From Parvularcula sp. (GTDB taxonomy: Bacteria > Pseudomonadota > Alphaproteobacteria > Caulobacterales > Parvularculaceae): DNA of 64,000 bases. The DNA is taken from assembly GCA_002704915.1 (NCBI GenBank), contig PAIP01000026.1:16351-80350 (forward strand), in the 5' to 3' direction. Below, piece after piece: positions 1-10,254 of the stretch (the first letter of the stretch is position 1; each line of letters starts with the position of its first letter). The notes under the pieces are model-generated. The model saw only the letters and a list, made by a program, of their open reading frames with translations. It had not been told where the DNA came from and did no database searches. The position numbers and the translations under genes were made by a program.

Positions 1-30
1 GCGCAATAGTAGCATTCCGGGGAGTTCCCT

Positions 31-2142
31 ATGCTGGCGAAAGAGTCCGGTGTAGTCAGCGCGAAAAGGGCGGCCAAGCGGTCGCACTCACGTCTTGCGC
101 TGACGATTAAGAGTTTTGCGGGCAACCGGGACGGCAATATCCTGTTCCTGTTCGCCTTCATGGCGACGGTCCTGTTTTTCTTCGCAGGGGGCGCGGTCGA
201 CTTCACGCGATGGAACGCTGTGCGTGCGGACATGGTGGAATCCATGGACGCGGCCTCGCTGGCGCTGGCGCAGTTGAACGCAACAAATCCGGATCTGACG
301 GATGCGGAGCTTAAAGATTACGGACGGAAATTCTTCGAAGCGAATTTCAACTACGAAAATTCCCTGGAGCCTGGCTGGAACATCGAATTCGGGCTCGACA
401 ACAATGCGGTGATCATCACCTGCATCACCGGCAAGATCAAAACCTACCTCCTCGGCGTCGCGGGCATCAAGGATCTCGACATCGACAACTGCGTCGAGAT
501 CACCAAAAAGGGCTCCGGCCGCGTTGAGCTGGCTCTTGTTCTCGACGTCACCGGCTCCATGAACAGCTCAATTAGCGGTAAGAAAAAGATCGACAGCCTG
601 AAAGACGCCGTCGATATCATGCTCGATGTCATGTATGGCGACGACGCGACCAGCGAAAATCTGAAAATCGGCGTCGTTCCCTTCAACGCCAACGTGAACC
701 CAGGCGGCGCGTCCAGTTGGTCAAGCAACTGGGCCGATACCGGCGCCAACGCCTATTATCATGGCCGCCGCTTCTTCCATGTGGATGAAAGCGGCAATGT
801 CGACATGACCAAGAAGGTCAACCACTTCACGCTCTATGACACAACGCCGGGCGCGAACTGGCAGGGTTGCGTCGAAGCCCGTCCCTATCCGCTCGACGAG
901 CTCGACATCGCGCCGGGCGGCACGCTGTCCACTGCTGATCTTAATGCTTATATGAGCATCCCGACGGATTACGACGGCAGTTCCAATCCGCAGGACAGCC
1001 GTAACTACGATGCGTTCGATGACGCGCCGAGTTATAAGCTGAGCGTCAGCGACCTAACGAATCCCGACAACTTCAGATGGGTGCCCATTTTCCTTCCGGA
1101 CACAGTCGACTGCAATAACGGGCACGACTGCGAAGGCGACAGCGATTATAACGGAGAGAGCGGCACAACGTCTTATGGCGCGCCGTGGCAATACTACTAT
1201 TTCGACGAGCCCGATTTAGACGACAGCCACTCTTCCGGCCGCACGATTGAGGAAAGCGGCTATTCCTTTGGCAACAACCACTACTATTTCGTCAATGACA
1301 GCAACTACACCGACTCCACCAAGGGCGAGCAGTTCGACAAATATGCGACAACCGTCCATTATTTCCGCGAGGTTCTGCAAGGCCATATCACAGATCCGGA
1401 CTTCGTGGACTTTCTCGATGAATTGTCGGTAGAAACCTCTCCGCTGTCATCCGGCAACTATGGTTATGGCCGGCAGGAATATCTTCTGCGCATGGCCTAT
1501 GTCGGGTGGTGGGATCCCGCGACCTCCACTTACAAAGGCAAATACGACACGCCGAATTCCAGCTATATTCGCTCGGAAGTCGACTGCCCGCCGCCGATCC
1601 TGCCGCTCACCAATGTGCGCCAGACGGTCGAGGATCATGTCGATGCGCTGTATCCGAACGGCACAACGGACATCGCCCATGGCGCGGCCTGGGGCTGGCG
1701 TATCCTGTCTCCGACGGCGCCTTTCACCGAAGGCATCGGTCCGGGCGACACCGATTACGAGAAATGGCAAAAAGCTATTGTGATCATGACCGATGGCGAG
1801 AATGTCGTTAACAGCAGGAACAATACGCATTGGGGCTCGGAACCGGGGCAATACGGTTTCGCCAGCGAAGAGCGCATGGGGTCCGGCGTGGATGCCGCCT
1901 ACAAGATGCGCAATGAACTAGATGAAAAACTGCTGCGTGTCTGTCACCGCATGAAGGCCGAAGGCTATCTGATCTATACGATCATGTTCGGCCTCAACAG
2001 CTCATCCACTGAAAAAGTCTTCAAAGCCTGTGCGACACGGCCGATATCGCCTTACTTCCAGGACGCGCCCGACGGCGACGCGCTCGAGGACGCTTTCGGC
2101 GAAATCGCCGCCGACCTCGTGAACCTGCATATCAGTAAGTAA
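31..2142 (+). CDS. TadG-like Tad pilus protein with VWA domain
   Basis: A 703-aa membrane-anchored protein of the TadG type, expected to help assemble or display Flp pili at the inner membrane. A basic N-terminus is followed by the TadE/G-type start GNILFLFAF and one membrane segment (about residues 37-55), then a large exported part. A von Willebrand A fold begins near residue 166; its MIDAS motif is DVTGSM (D172, T174, S176), and a TDGE motif lies near residue 588. The roughly 400-residue insert between them is rich in Tyr, Asp and Asn. The ATG at 31 has GGGGAG nine bases upstream. Two small TadE-type genes follow immediately. The ATPase, secretin and prepilin genes of a full Tad locus are not in this window. 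Confidence 0.9.
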   Translation: MLAKESGVVSAKRAAKRSHSRLALTIKSFAGNRDGNILFLFAFMATVLFFFAGGAVDFTRWNAVRADMVESMDAASLALAQLNATNPDLTDAELKDYGRKFFEANFNYENSLEPGWNIEFGLDNNAVIITCITGKIKTYLLGVAGIKDLDIDNCVEITKKGSGRVELALVLDVTGSMNSSISGKKKIDSLKDAVDIMLDVMYGDDATSENLKIGVVPFNANVNPGGASSWSSNWADTGANAYYHGRRFFHVDESGNVDMTKKVNHFTLYDTTPGANWQGCVEARPYPLDELDIAPGGTLSTADLNAYMSIPTDYDGSSNPQDSRNYDAFDDAPSYKLSVSDLTNPDNFRWVPIFLPDTVDCNNGHDCEGDSDYNGESGTTSYGAPWQYYYFDEPDLDDSHSSGRTIEESGYSFGNNHYYFVNDSNYTDSTKGEQFDKYATTVHYFREVLQGHITDPDFVDFLDELSVETSPLSSGNYGYGRQEYLLRMAYVGWWDPATSTYKGKYDTPNSSYIRSEVDCPPPILPLTNVRQTVEDHVDALYPNGTTDIAHGAAWGWRILSPTAPFTEGIGPGDTDYEKWQKAIVIMTDGENVVNSRNNTHWGSEPGQYGFASEERMGSGVDAAYKMRNELDEKLLRVCHRMKAEGYLIYTIMFGLNSSSTEKVFKACATRPISPYFQDAPDGDALEDAFGEIAADLVNLHISK

Positions 2143-2154
2143 GGAACACCGGCC

Positions 2155-2748
2155 ATGTTGAGAAAAACACGGCGTCATTGGGCTGAGCGAGCAGCACAGC
2201 GGGAGTTCGGCAAGGACTCCCGCGGCTCGACGGCGGTCGAATTCGCCATCGTCGCGCCGGTTTTTTTGATGGTCATGTTCTCGATCTTCGAGGTCGGCTG
2301 GTTTTTCTTCGCCAACTCGGTTGTGGATGCGACCGTCGGCGACGCCGCCAGACGCATCAAGACCGGTCAGGTCCAGAAATCGTTTGGCGACATGGATGAC
2401 AAATATGACGACATGTTCGCAGACATCTGCAATGTGCTTGATACGTTCGGAGACTGCGACGATCGCCTGACGATTGAAGTTGACACCTTCGACAGCTTTA
2501 CCACGCTCGCTGCGGACAATACGCCGGCGACCTGCGCCGACGCGCCGCCGGACGATCTTGCGGCCATCCCTTTTAATCCCGGCGATGAACTGCAAATCGT
2601 TCGTGTGCGCATCTGTTATCTTTACAGGACTTTGAACCCCGCCATCGGCCTGAACCTTGCGGAGCCTGGCACCAATAAACGGCGCCTGATCTCGACGGCG
2701 ATCTTCCGCAACGAGCCCTATGAGCTCAATAACAGAGACGACGATTGA
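2155..2748 (+). CDS. TadE-family minor pilin
   Basis: A 197-aa TadE-like pseudopilin. After about 23 basic residues it has G24-S-T-A-V-E29-F, the G-x4-E-[FY] pattern of prepilin-peptidase sites, and then a single hydrophobic stretch (about residues 28-50) in front of a periplasmic domain with several Cys. Members of this family are minor pilins that help Flp pilus biogenesis. It starts 12 bases after the TadG-like gene, and its TGA overlaps the possible TTG start of the next gene, so the three look co-transcribed. Assignment to TadE rather than TadF is by order and length only. Confidence 0.85.
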   Translation: MLRKTRRHWAERAAQREFGKDSRGSTAVEFAIVAPVFLMVMFSIFEVGWFFFANSVVDATVGDAARRIKTGQVQKSFGDMDDKYDDMFADICNVLDTFGDCDDRLTIEVDTFDSFTTLAADNTPATCADAPPDDLAAIPFNPGDELQIVRVRICYLYRTLNPAIGLNLAEPGTNKRRLISTAIFRNEPYELNNRDDD

Positions 2749-3335
2749 GGCGCGTCATGATGATGATCCGTATTCGCAACGCCATCACAAGGGTCCGCCG
2801 AAATGAAAGCGGACTCGCGGCGACCGAGTTCGCCCTCCTCCTGCCGGTTCTGGTGTTTTTGTTCTTTGGACTTGTGGAGACTGCGACAGCCATGACCGTC
2901 AACCGCAAGGTGGCGATCGCGGCGAACACGCTGGCCGACCTTGCGGCCCAGTCCGAATTCGTACTTGAATCCGAAATGGACGATCTTTTTGAGGGCGTGA
3001 CAGGGATTGTCGAGCCGAACGATCCCTCCGGCATGTCCCTGCGCCTCGTATCCGTCATCAATGACGCCGATGGCGATCCAATCGTGCATTGGAGTCGGGA
3101 TTCCGACGGCAATACGCCTTATACGGCGGGCGCAGACTACACAAAGCTCGAAGACGACACGATTCTGACCGACATCGGATCGCTCATTGTCGTCGAGATG
3201 ACTTATACTTACGTCCCGAGCATCACAAATCACGTGATGTCGTCGCCGATCGTTTTTCACCGCAAGACGCTGCGCTGGCCCCGCGTCTCGCCCCGGGTTC
3301 AGCTCTGCGTCGCGGTCGATGACTGCACCACCTGA
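2745..3335 (+). CDS. TadE/TadF-like minor pilin
   Basis: A second small pseudopilin, 196 aa from a TTG at 2745 or 192 aa from the ATG at 2757; the ATG is equally plausible. The motif G23-L-A-A-T-E28-F precedes the membrane helix (about residues 28-46), again matching a G-x4-E-F processing site. The region after the helix (KVAIAANTLADLAAQ) is typical of this family. It closes the Tad minor-pilin trio. The next gene, ettA, is convergent, so transcription probably ends near 3340. Confidence 0.82.
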   Translation: MRRVMMMIRIRNAITRVRRNESGLAATEFALLLPVLVFLFFGLVETATAMTVNRKVAIAANTLADLAAQSEFVLESEMDDLFEGVTGIVEPNDPSGMSLRLVSVINDADGDPIVHWSRDSDGNTPYTAGADYTKLEDDTILTDIGSLIVVEMTYTYVPSITNHVMSSPIVFHRKTLRWPRVSPRVQLCVAVDDCTT

Positions 3336-3350
3336 GCGCCTGAAGGCGCG

Positions 3351-5018
<1,668 letters not shown>

Positions 5019-5207
5019 AAGGCCGTGAGGCTCCTTTGAGGAATTTATTGCGTTGCAGGAGAGGAACAGCGGCCTCTTATCGCCGAAAGCGCGCCATTTC
5101 AACGCAAAGCGGCGTTTTCGATCCCTTCCGCATCCCCTATATTGACAGGACGGGCCGGCAGGACGCCGGCGGGGACAAAAGAAGACTTAAATCGGGGAAG
5201 CAACAGC

Positions 5208-5747
5208 ATGGGTTACGTTGATAAGACGCTGGCGGGGGGCGAGGAAATCATTCACCGCGCCAATTTCAACTGGACCTACAGCTTCTTTCCGATGATGTGG
5301 TTCGCCCTCGGCGCGGCGTCGTTGGCGTTCATCTTCTATATCCAGTTCGCGGCGGGCCGTCCTTATGAGGCGCTGAAAGTCGCGTGGTGGTCGGCGGGCA
5401 TCGGCGCGGCCTGCGGCTCGATTATTCTGATCAACCACCTGATCATTCTCATCACGACCGAAATCGTCGTCACCACCTATCGCTTCGTTTACAAGACCGG
5501 CCTCATTTCGCGGAACACGCAGGAAGTCAGCCTCAACAAGATCGAGGAAATCACCCTGCACCAGTCGATCTGGGGACGCATCCTCAGCTACGGGAAACTG
5601 GTGCTGCGCGGCACCGGCGTCGGCGTCATCGAATTGCCGGATCTCGACGATCCCATCCGTCTCAGAAAGATCATCGAGAACGCCAAATCCGCCCTGCGTG
5701 AGGATCAACGCCAGCGCCGGCGCATCAATGACGATGACGACGACTAA
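5208..5747 (+). CDS. Membrane protein with bacterial PH domain (bPH2)
   Basis: A 179-aa protein with two N-terminal membrane helices (about residues 23-47 and 60-85). A cytoplasmic bacterial PH-like domain follows (TTYRFVYKTGLISRNTQEV ... GVIELPDLDDP), resembling the YdbS/YdbT families. The exact role of these domains is unknown. An in-frame ATG lies upstream, but the ATG at 5208 has a better ribosome site (GGGGAAG). The C-terminus is a short Asp run (DDDDD). It is a single-gene unit between the divergent ettA and a convergent serine hydrolase whose stop lies 6 bases away. Confidence 0.75.
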   Translation: MGYVDKTLAGGEEIIHRANFNWTYSFFPMMWFALGAASLAFIFYIQFAAGRPYEALKVAWWSAGIGAACGSIILINHLIILITTEIVVTTYRFVYKTGLISRNTQEVSLNKIEEITLHQSIWGRILSYGKLVLRGTGVGVIELPDLDDPIRLRKIIENAKSALREDQRQRRRINDDDDD

Positions 5748-5753
5748 AGGCGT

Positions 5754-7046
5754 CTAGTCGCGCATCGCGCCGTAAGCGACGCCTTTGACGAGATCGCGCG
5801 CGCGCGACGGTTTGATATGCGGATTGGGCTGCGTCTGTGCGAGCAGGATCGCGCCGATATTCTCTGCACGGTTAACGAAGAAATGGGTGTCCCAATAGCC
5901 GGCCCAGCCCCAGTCTCCTTCCGCCGCCACATTGCCCATATAGCCGGGCTCGACAATGACATAGCCGCCGAGACCGAACGACATGCCGGTAGTCTTCCAT
6001 GGCTCTGGCCGCGCCTCCATGGGAACGTGATCTTCCATCATCAGGTCGACGGTCGCTGACGAAAGGATGCGCGCGCCATCAAGCGCCCCATCGTTCAACA
6101 GCATGCGCATGAAACGCCCGTAATCATCAACGGTCGACACAAGGCCGGCGCCGCCGGACGCGATCCCAAAGGCTTCGTCATTCACATTCGAACTAAGCGC
6201 GTTGCCCTCGCTGCGGATCATCTCGCCTTCTTCATTGAATTCGACAACCACAGCCAGACCGTCGAAATCCTCCTCGCTCAGGAAGAATTCGGTGTCATCC
6301 ATGCCGAGCGGCTCAAACAGGTTTTCCGTCAGATAGGCTTCAAGCTCCATGCCGCTGGCGACTTCGATGATGCGGCCAAGCACATCGATGGAATAGCTGT
6401 AGCTCCAGACCTCGCCGGGCTCCGTCAACAGTGGAAGCTCGGCGATGCGGTCGATACGGTCACTGAGATCGCCTTCGGTCAGCAACAGATTGGCCTCGAG
6501 ATACGCCTTGTCGAGATCGCTCTGCATGGAGAACACATAGCCGATGCCGGCCGTGTGCGTGAGGAGATCGTGAATGGTGATCGAACGCTTGGCGGGCCGC
6601 GTCTCGAAGGACCCGTCTTCTTGGCGTGTTTTGCTCACCGCAACTTGCGGATTGGCGTAGGCCGGAATGAAGCGCTCGACGGGATCGCTGAGCGCAATCA
6701 GGCCGCGATCCACTAGCTGCATCACCGCGACGGAAATCACCGGCTTGGTCATGGACGCGATGCGAAACCGCGTGTCCGTGGTCATCGGCGCATCGTTGAA
6801 CGGGTCCGCCATCCCGACGGCCTCCTCATAAATAACGCCCTCGCGTGTGACGATCGCCGCGACAAAGCCGGCCCGCACGCCTTCGTCGACTTCCCGTTCC
6901 AGAACGGTTTCAATCTGCTCAAGGGCTTCTTTGGAAATATGCGACGAGCGATCGCGGGCCCAGCTTTCGCCAGGCAGGGCTGCAACGAACATGGCCAGCG
7001 CCAGCGCGCCTGCGATTCCGCGGAAAATTGTCCCTTGTTGTTTCAT
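5754..7046 (-). CDS. Exported serine hydrolase of the beta-lactamase class C / family VIII esterase type
   Basis: A 430-aa exported protein with a signal peptide (about residues 1-30, ending SWA). It carries the Ser-x-x-Lys motif S98-M-T-K101 and a Tyr motif at W214-S-Y216-S, in a WSYSYSIDVLG context like EstB-type family VIII carboxylesterases. Near the C-terminus is WGWAG, in place of the KTG box of true class C enzymes. I infer an esterase or peptidase rather than a resistance enzyme. The start at 7046 is preceded by AAGGAGGGG. It is the last gene of a long minus-strand string, 26 bases after the MAPEG gene. The substrate is unknown. Confidence 0.85.
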   Translation of the reverse strand: MKQQGTIFRGIAGALALAMFVAALPGESWARDRSSHISKEALEQIETVLEREVDEGVRAGFVAAIVTREGVIYEEAVGMADPFNDAPMTTDTRFRIASMTKPVISVAVMQLVDRGLIALSDPVERFIPAYANPQVAVSKTRQEDGSFETRPAKRSITIHDLLTHTAGIGYVFSMQSDLDKAYLEANLLLTEGDLSDRIDRIAELPLLTEPGEVWSYSYSIDVLGRIIEVASGMELEAYLTENLFEPLGMDDTEFFLSEEDFDGLAVVVEFNEEGEMIRSEGNALSSNVNDEAFGIASGGAGLVSTVDDYGRFMRMLLNDGALDGARILSSATVDLMMEDHVPMEARPEPWKTTGMSFGLGGYVIVEPGYMGNVAAEGDWGWAGYWDTHFFVNRAENIGAILLAQTQPNPHIKPSRARDLVKGVAYGAMRD

Positions 7047-7072
7047 TCCTGTCCCCTCCTTATCGTTATCGA

Positions 7073-7507
7073 TTACAATGCGCCCATGCTGAAGACGTGC
7101 ATGGCGAGATAAATCCAGAATACCGCCAGGGCGATAAATCCGGCGAGAAAAAACGCAAAGCGCTGCATCACCACATTCTTGCCCGTGTGGATAAGGGCGT
7201 GAATGATGCGGGTCGCCGCAAAGATCCACGCGAGGATGGCGAAGATCCAGTCCGCGGCGCCGGTTTGAAAGACAAACAAGACGCCCACGTAAAACAGCAC
7301 GGGCAATTCGAACTGACTGGTCACGGAATTACTGATCTGGCGCGCTTTGATCGGCCATGCGGATTGATCGTAAGCAAGCTCGGGCTTCAGGTTGGCCGGG
7401 TCGCTCGCATAGGCGAACCGGGCGCGCACGAGAAAAAGATAAACGATGAAACTCAACATAACCTGCGCCAGAACGGCGGCGAACAACACCAATTGCGCGC
7501 TTGTCAT
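7073..7507 (-). CDS. MAPEG-family membrane protein
   Basis: A 144-aa protein with four predicted helices and the MAPEG-like pattern of a charged cytosolic loop after helix 1 (RARFAYASDP) and RQISNSVTSQFELPVLFY before helix 2. MAPEG proteins include glutathione-dependent transferases and peroxidases, but most bacterial members have no assigned substrate. Its ATG overlaps the TGA of the msrC-like gene (ATGA), indicating translational coupling. The placement beside a methionine-sulfoxide reductase would suit a role in oxidative or lipid-peroxide detoxification, which is inference only. Confidence 0.8.
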   Translation of the reverse strand: MTSAQLVLFAAVLAQVMLSFIVYLFLVRARFAYASDPANLKPELAYDQSAWPIKARQISNSVTSQFELPVLFYVGVLFVFQTGAADWIFAILAWIFAATRIIHALIHTGKNVVMQRFAFFLAGFIALAVFWIYLAMHVFSMGAL

Positions 7508-7974
7508 GCAAAAACTCCTTTCAGGATGTTTTCGAGGCCCTCTTTATCTGTATGGTCGAACTGACTTTTCCGGTCGCTGTCGACATCGAATACGGCGACC
7601 AGCTCCCCGGCCCCGTTGAAAACCGGCACGACGATTTCGGATTCGGATCGCGCGTCGCAGGCGATATGGCCCGGAAACGCGTGTACGTCTTCAACGATCT
7701 GCGTCTTGCGGCTCGCCGCCGCCGCGCCGCAGACGCCCCTGCCGAACGGGATGCGCAGGCAGCCAAGCGTCCCCTGATAAGGACCGATGACGAGCTCATC
7801 GGGCTTTTCGGGGTCCACAAGATAAAAGCCGGTCCAGAAATAATGATCGAAGGCGTGATGGAGAATATTCGAGACCGTCGCCATGCGCGCAATGACGTTG
7901 TTTTCACCGTCGAGAACGGCCGCGATTTCTTTCGCGACTTCCCCATAGCGTTCGGTTTTTTGCGGGCTCTCCAT
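7504..7974 (-). CDS. msrC: Free methionine-(R)-sulfoxide reductase (GAF domain)
   Basis: A 156-aa single GAF-domain enzyme that reduces free L-methionine-(R)-sulfoxide, probably with thioredoxin. The three conserved cysteines are present as C72, C82 and C106, in GCLRIPFGRGVCG and HIACD; their spacing (10 and 24 residues) equals that of E. coli fRMsr. The start at 7974 lies 3 bases past the exporter stop, and the stop overlaps the MAPEG start. It is cytoplasmic, with no signal peptide. High confidence in family, and the cysteine spacing makes an active enzyme likely. Confidence 0.93.
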   Translation of the reverse strand: MESPQKTERYGEVAKEIAAVLDGENNVIARMATVSNILHHAFDHYFWTGFYLVDPEKPDELVIGPYQGTLGCLRIPFGRGVCGAAAASRKTQIVEDVHAFPGHIACDARSESEIVVPVFNGAGELVAVFDVDSDRKSQFDHTDKEGLENILKGVFA

Positions 7975-7977
7975 AGC

Positions 7978-8907
7978 TCAAACTTCTGACGAAGCAATGA
8001 GGATGGCAAGCCCCAGCACTGTAACAAGCGCGCCAGCCATGACCGGAAGGCTGACCCAGCCGGACCCGGCGAGGCCTTCCATGACAATGACATAGCTCGG
8101 CGTCAGCAGCATATAGGCGTTGGCTTTCGCCGCGGGGATGCGCAAAAGGCCGAATTGCAGAAGGAAATAAGATCCCGCCGTCGCTACCGTCCCCAGATAG
8201 AAAATGCAAAGCCAGACGACCGGCGGCAGATGCCCCCAATCCGTCGCCAACAGGGCGGGCGCCCCATAAATTGTGAGACACAGCCCGGCGCCGATCGCCG
8301 ACCACAAGGCGAAGACGATGGTGGGTTCGCCGCGATTGAACTTTCTGACGAGCGGATTGTGCAGCGCATGGGCGATGACGCCGAGAAAAAAGATAAACTC
8401 GCCCTTGCCGACAGCGAAGGAAAGAATGGCGTTTATATCGCCGCGGAAGATCACCCAGATCGCGCCGAGCGCCGCCAGCGTCAGGCTGCCCAGCACGGTG
8501 ACCCCCGCTTTCTGACGCAGGATGAAGAAACTCAATATCGCGGTCATGAGCGGCATCAGAGTCAGGACCGCGCCGGTGGAAACGGAGCTCGTGAGGCGCA
8601 GCGCCACAAACATGAGGATGAAATAGATCCCCATCAGCCCGCCCAATATTGGGAAGCGCCAGACCGCTTTTGGGCGGATGAGCGTTTGGCGATCCGCCCG
8701 CGGCGTTATTGCGTATGCAATGACCGCCAGAATGGGGATCGCCACCATATAGCGCACTGCGGTCAGCGCCGCCGGGTCGATATGCGGCGCGGCGCGCTTG
8801 CCGATGAAAAAGGAAAAGGAGATCAGAAACGCAAACAGGCCCATGGCGAGATGGCCCTGCAGCTTCGGGCTTATCGCCGGCGCCGTTTTCTGCGCCTCAA
8901 CGCTCAT
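7978..8907 (-). CDS. EamA/DMT-family transporter
   Basis: A 309-aa integral membrane protein with about ten helices arranged as two EamA repeats (roughly residues 20-150 and 160-300), the drug/metabolite exporter fold. The substrate cannot be deduced. The start at 8907 was chosen because its ATG overlaps the TGA of the upstream hydrolase gene (ATGA); a longer in-frame start would run into that gene. It sits in the middle of the minus-strand operon. Confidence 0.85.
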   Translation of the reverse strand: MSVEAQKTAPAISPKLQGHLAMGLFAFLISFSFFIGKRAAPHIDPAALTAVRYMVAIPILAVIAYAITPRADRQTLIRPKAVWRFPILGGLMGIYFILMFVALRLTSSVSTGAVLTLMPLMTAILSFFILRQKAGVTVLGSLTLAALGAIWVIFRGDINAILSFAVGKGEFIFFLGVIAHALHNPLVRKFNRGEPTIVFALWSAIGAGLCLTIYGAPALLATDWGHLPPVVWLCIFYLGTVATAGSYFLLQFGLLRIPAAKANAYMLLTPSYVIVMEGLAGSGWVSLPVMAGALVTVLGLAILIASSEV

Positions 8908-9587
8908 TCGCCAATCCGGAAGTGAAGGCTGCAAGGACCGATCTCGATCGCCACCTCATCGCCGCGCCTTAAAGGACCGACGCCCTCGGGCGTGCCTGTG
9001 AAAATAAGGTCCCCGGCTTTCAGTTCGAACTGTTCGGAGAGCGCCGCAATGATGTCGCCGACAGACCAGATCATCTGCGACAGCGGCGCCGACTGGCGTG
9101 TCTCGCCATTGACGGCGGTCTTAAGCTGAGCGGCGGAGAGATCGCCCGCCTCTTCGGCGCGAATGATGTCGCCCAACGGCGCAGACTGATCGAAACCCTT
9201 GGCGGTGTCCCAGGGCGCGCCGGCGTCTTTCGCGCGGCGCTGGTGATCGCGGCGGGTCAGATCGCAGCCGGCCGCATAGCCGAAGATAAGATCGTCTGTC
9301 TTTCCGGGCGCAATATTTTTGCCCCCGTCTTTGAGCGCGACGACCAGTTCGCCTTCATAATGCAGATCGTCCGTCGCCTGAGCATAGGGAATAACCGATC
9401 CGTCCGCGACGATGGCGTCTGCAGGCTTGGTGAAGAAAACAGGCGGCTGGGCCTTCGGATCGCCCCCCATCTCACGAACATGATCCGCGTAATTGCGGCC
9501 GATGCAGAAAATCCGCCGCACCGGGAACAATCCGCCCCCGGCGATGCGGGCCGCAGGCTGCGGCGGAGGATCGAAAACAAATGCCAT
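8904..9587 (-). CDS. Fumarylacetoacetate hydrolase family protein (FAHD1/YcgM-like)
   Basis: A 227-aa one-domain FAH-fold enzyme of the short FAHD1 class, which cleaves acylpyruvates or decarboxylates oxaloacetate. The signature RIFCIGRNYADHVREMG is followed by metal ligands at HYEGE (E78, E80) and CD109L. The C-terminal FTGTPEGVGPL is also typical. Cytoplasmic. It starts 14 bases after the preceding membrane-protein gene and overlaps the exporter start. The exact substrate is unresolved. Confidence 0.88.
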   Translation of the reverse strand: MAFVFDPPPQPAARIAGGGLFPVRRIFCIGRNYADHVREMGGDPKAQPPVFFTKPADAIVADGSVIPYAQATDDLHYEGELVVALKDGGKNIAPGKTDDLIFGYAAGCDLTRRDHQRRAKDAGAPWDTAKGFDQSAPLGDIIRAEEAGDLSAAQLKTAVNGETRQSAPLSQMIWSVGDIIAALSEQFELKAGDLIFTGTPEGVGPLRRGDEVAIEIGPCSLHFRIGE

Positions 9588-9601
9588 GGATAAACCTTAA
9601 G

Positions 9602-10027
9602 TCAGGAATAGAGCATCGCCATGCCGAGAGCGATCAGCGTTACGCCCACCGCGGAACCGGCAAGCGGAATGACGAACCAGAAAGCCCGCGACATCAGCAC
9701 GTAAGAGGCGCCGAAGGCGACGATGGCCACCCGCACGACGACGTCGGCGAGAATATCGGGCCGCACAATTCCGCAATAAGCGACTGTCAGCGCGTAGAAC
9801 ATCAGCCCGACGCTGTGGGAGAAATGAAAGCCGAGATAGGAAAGCCAGAAATTCTTGACGTCCTTGCGCATGGCGATGCGCGTATTCATGAGCGCCGGGA
9901 GCAGCGCCCTGTTCGCCGGCGCAAACTTCTTTGGCTCTTTCATATCGGCGACTGTGATGCGCAGATGAAGGGCGCCGAGGAGAAAGAATATAAAGGCGCC
10001 CGCCCCGATGATCCATTGCGCGTTCAT
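9602..10027 (-). CDS. Small four-helix membrane protein, unrecognised
   Basis: A 141-aa protein of about four hydrophobic segments, with a conserved-looking polar stretch MNTRIAMRKDVKNFW and then GFHFSHSVG between helices 1 and 2. I cannot name the family. The His pair in FHFSHS could bind a metal or cofactor, but that is speculation. Its ATG overlaps the TGA of the DUF1272 gene (ATGA), so it belongs to the same transcript. It resembles small LIC-type membrane proteins only loosely. Confidence 0.6.
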   Translation of the reverse strand: MNAQWIIGAGAFIFFLLGALHLRITVADMKEPKKFAPANRALLPALMNTRIAMRKDVKNFWLSYLGFHFSHSVGLMFYALTVAYCGIVRPDILADVVVRVAIVAFGASYVLMSRAFWFVIPLAGSAVGVTLIALGMAMLYS

Positions 10028-10254
10028 GGGGCAGGCTTCACGACGCGCTCTGTCGACGCCGGAAACTTGTCCAGAAGCGCGGCGGGCCTGACCGGGCGCT
10101 TTTCAAACCCCCCGCCGCAATTGGGGCATTCGCCGCCAAGGGCTTTCTCCGCGCAATCAGGACAGAACGTGCATTCGAAGGAACAGATCCGCGCATCCGC
10201 TTGCGGCGGGAGGTCCCTGTCGCAGCGTTCGCAATTGGGGCGCAGGTCAAGCAT
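10024..10254 (-). CDS. DUF1272 zinc-ribbon-like protein
   Basis: A 76-aa protein with four CxxC-type pairs: NCERC, CSFECTFC, CPDC and ECPNC. The family start MLDLRPNCERCDRDLPP is clear. DUF1272 proteins are small, cytoplasmic, Cys-rich and of unknown function, presumably zinc-binding. It overlaps the 3' end of the MscS-like gene by 8 bases and is coupled by ATGA to the next membrane protein. Confidence 0.88.
   Translation of the reverse strand: MLDLRPNCERCDRDLPPQADARICSFECTFCPDCAEKALGGECPNCGGGFEKRPVRPAALLDKFPASTERVVKPAP

Noticed and set aside
5754..7046. True class C beta-lactamase
   Set aside because: The KTG-type box is replaced by WGWAG and the Tyr motif is YS, as in family VIII esterases.
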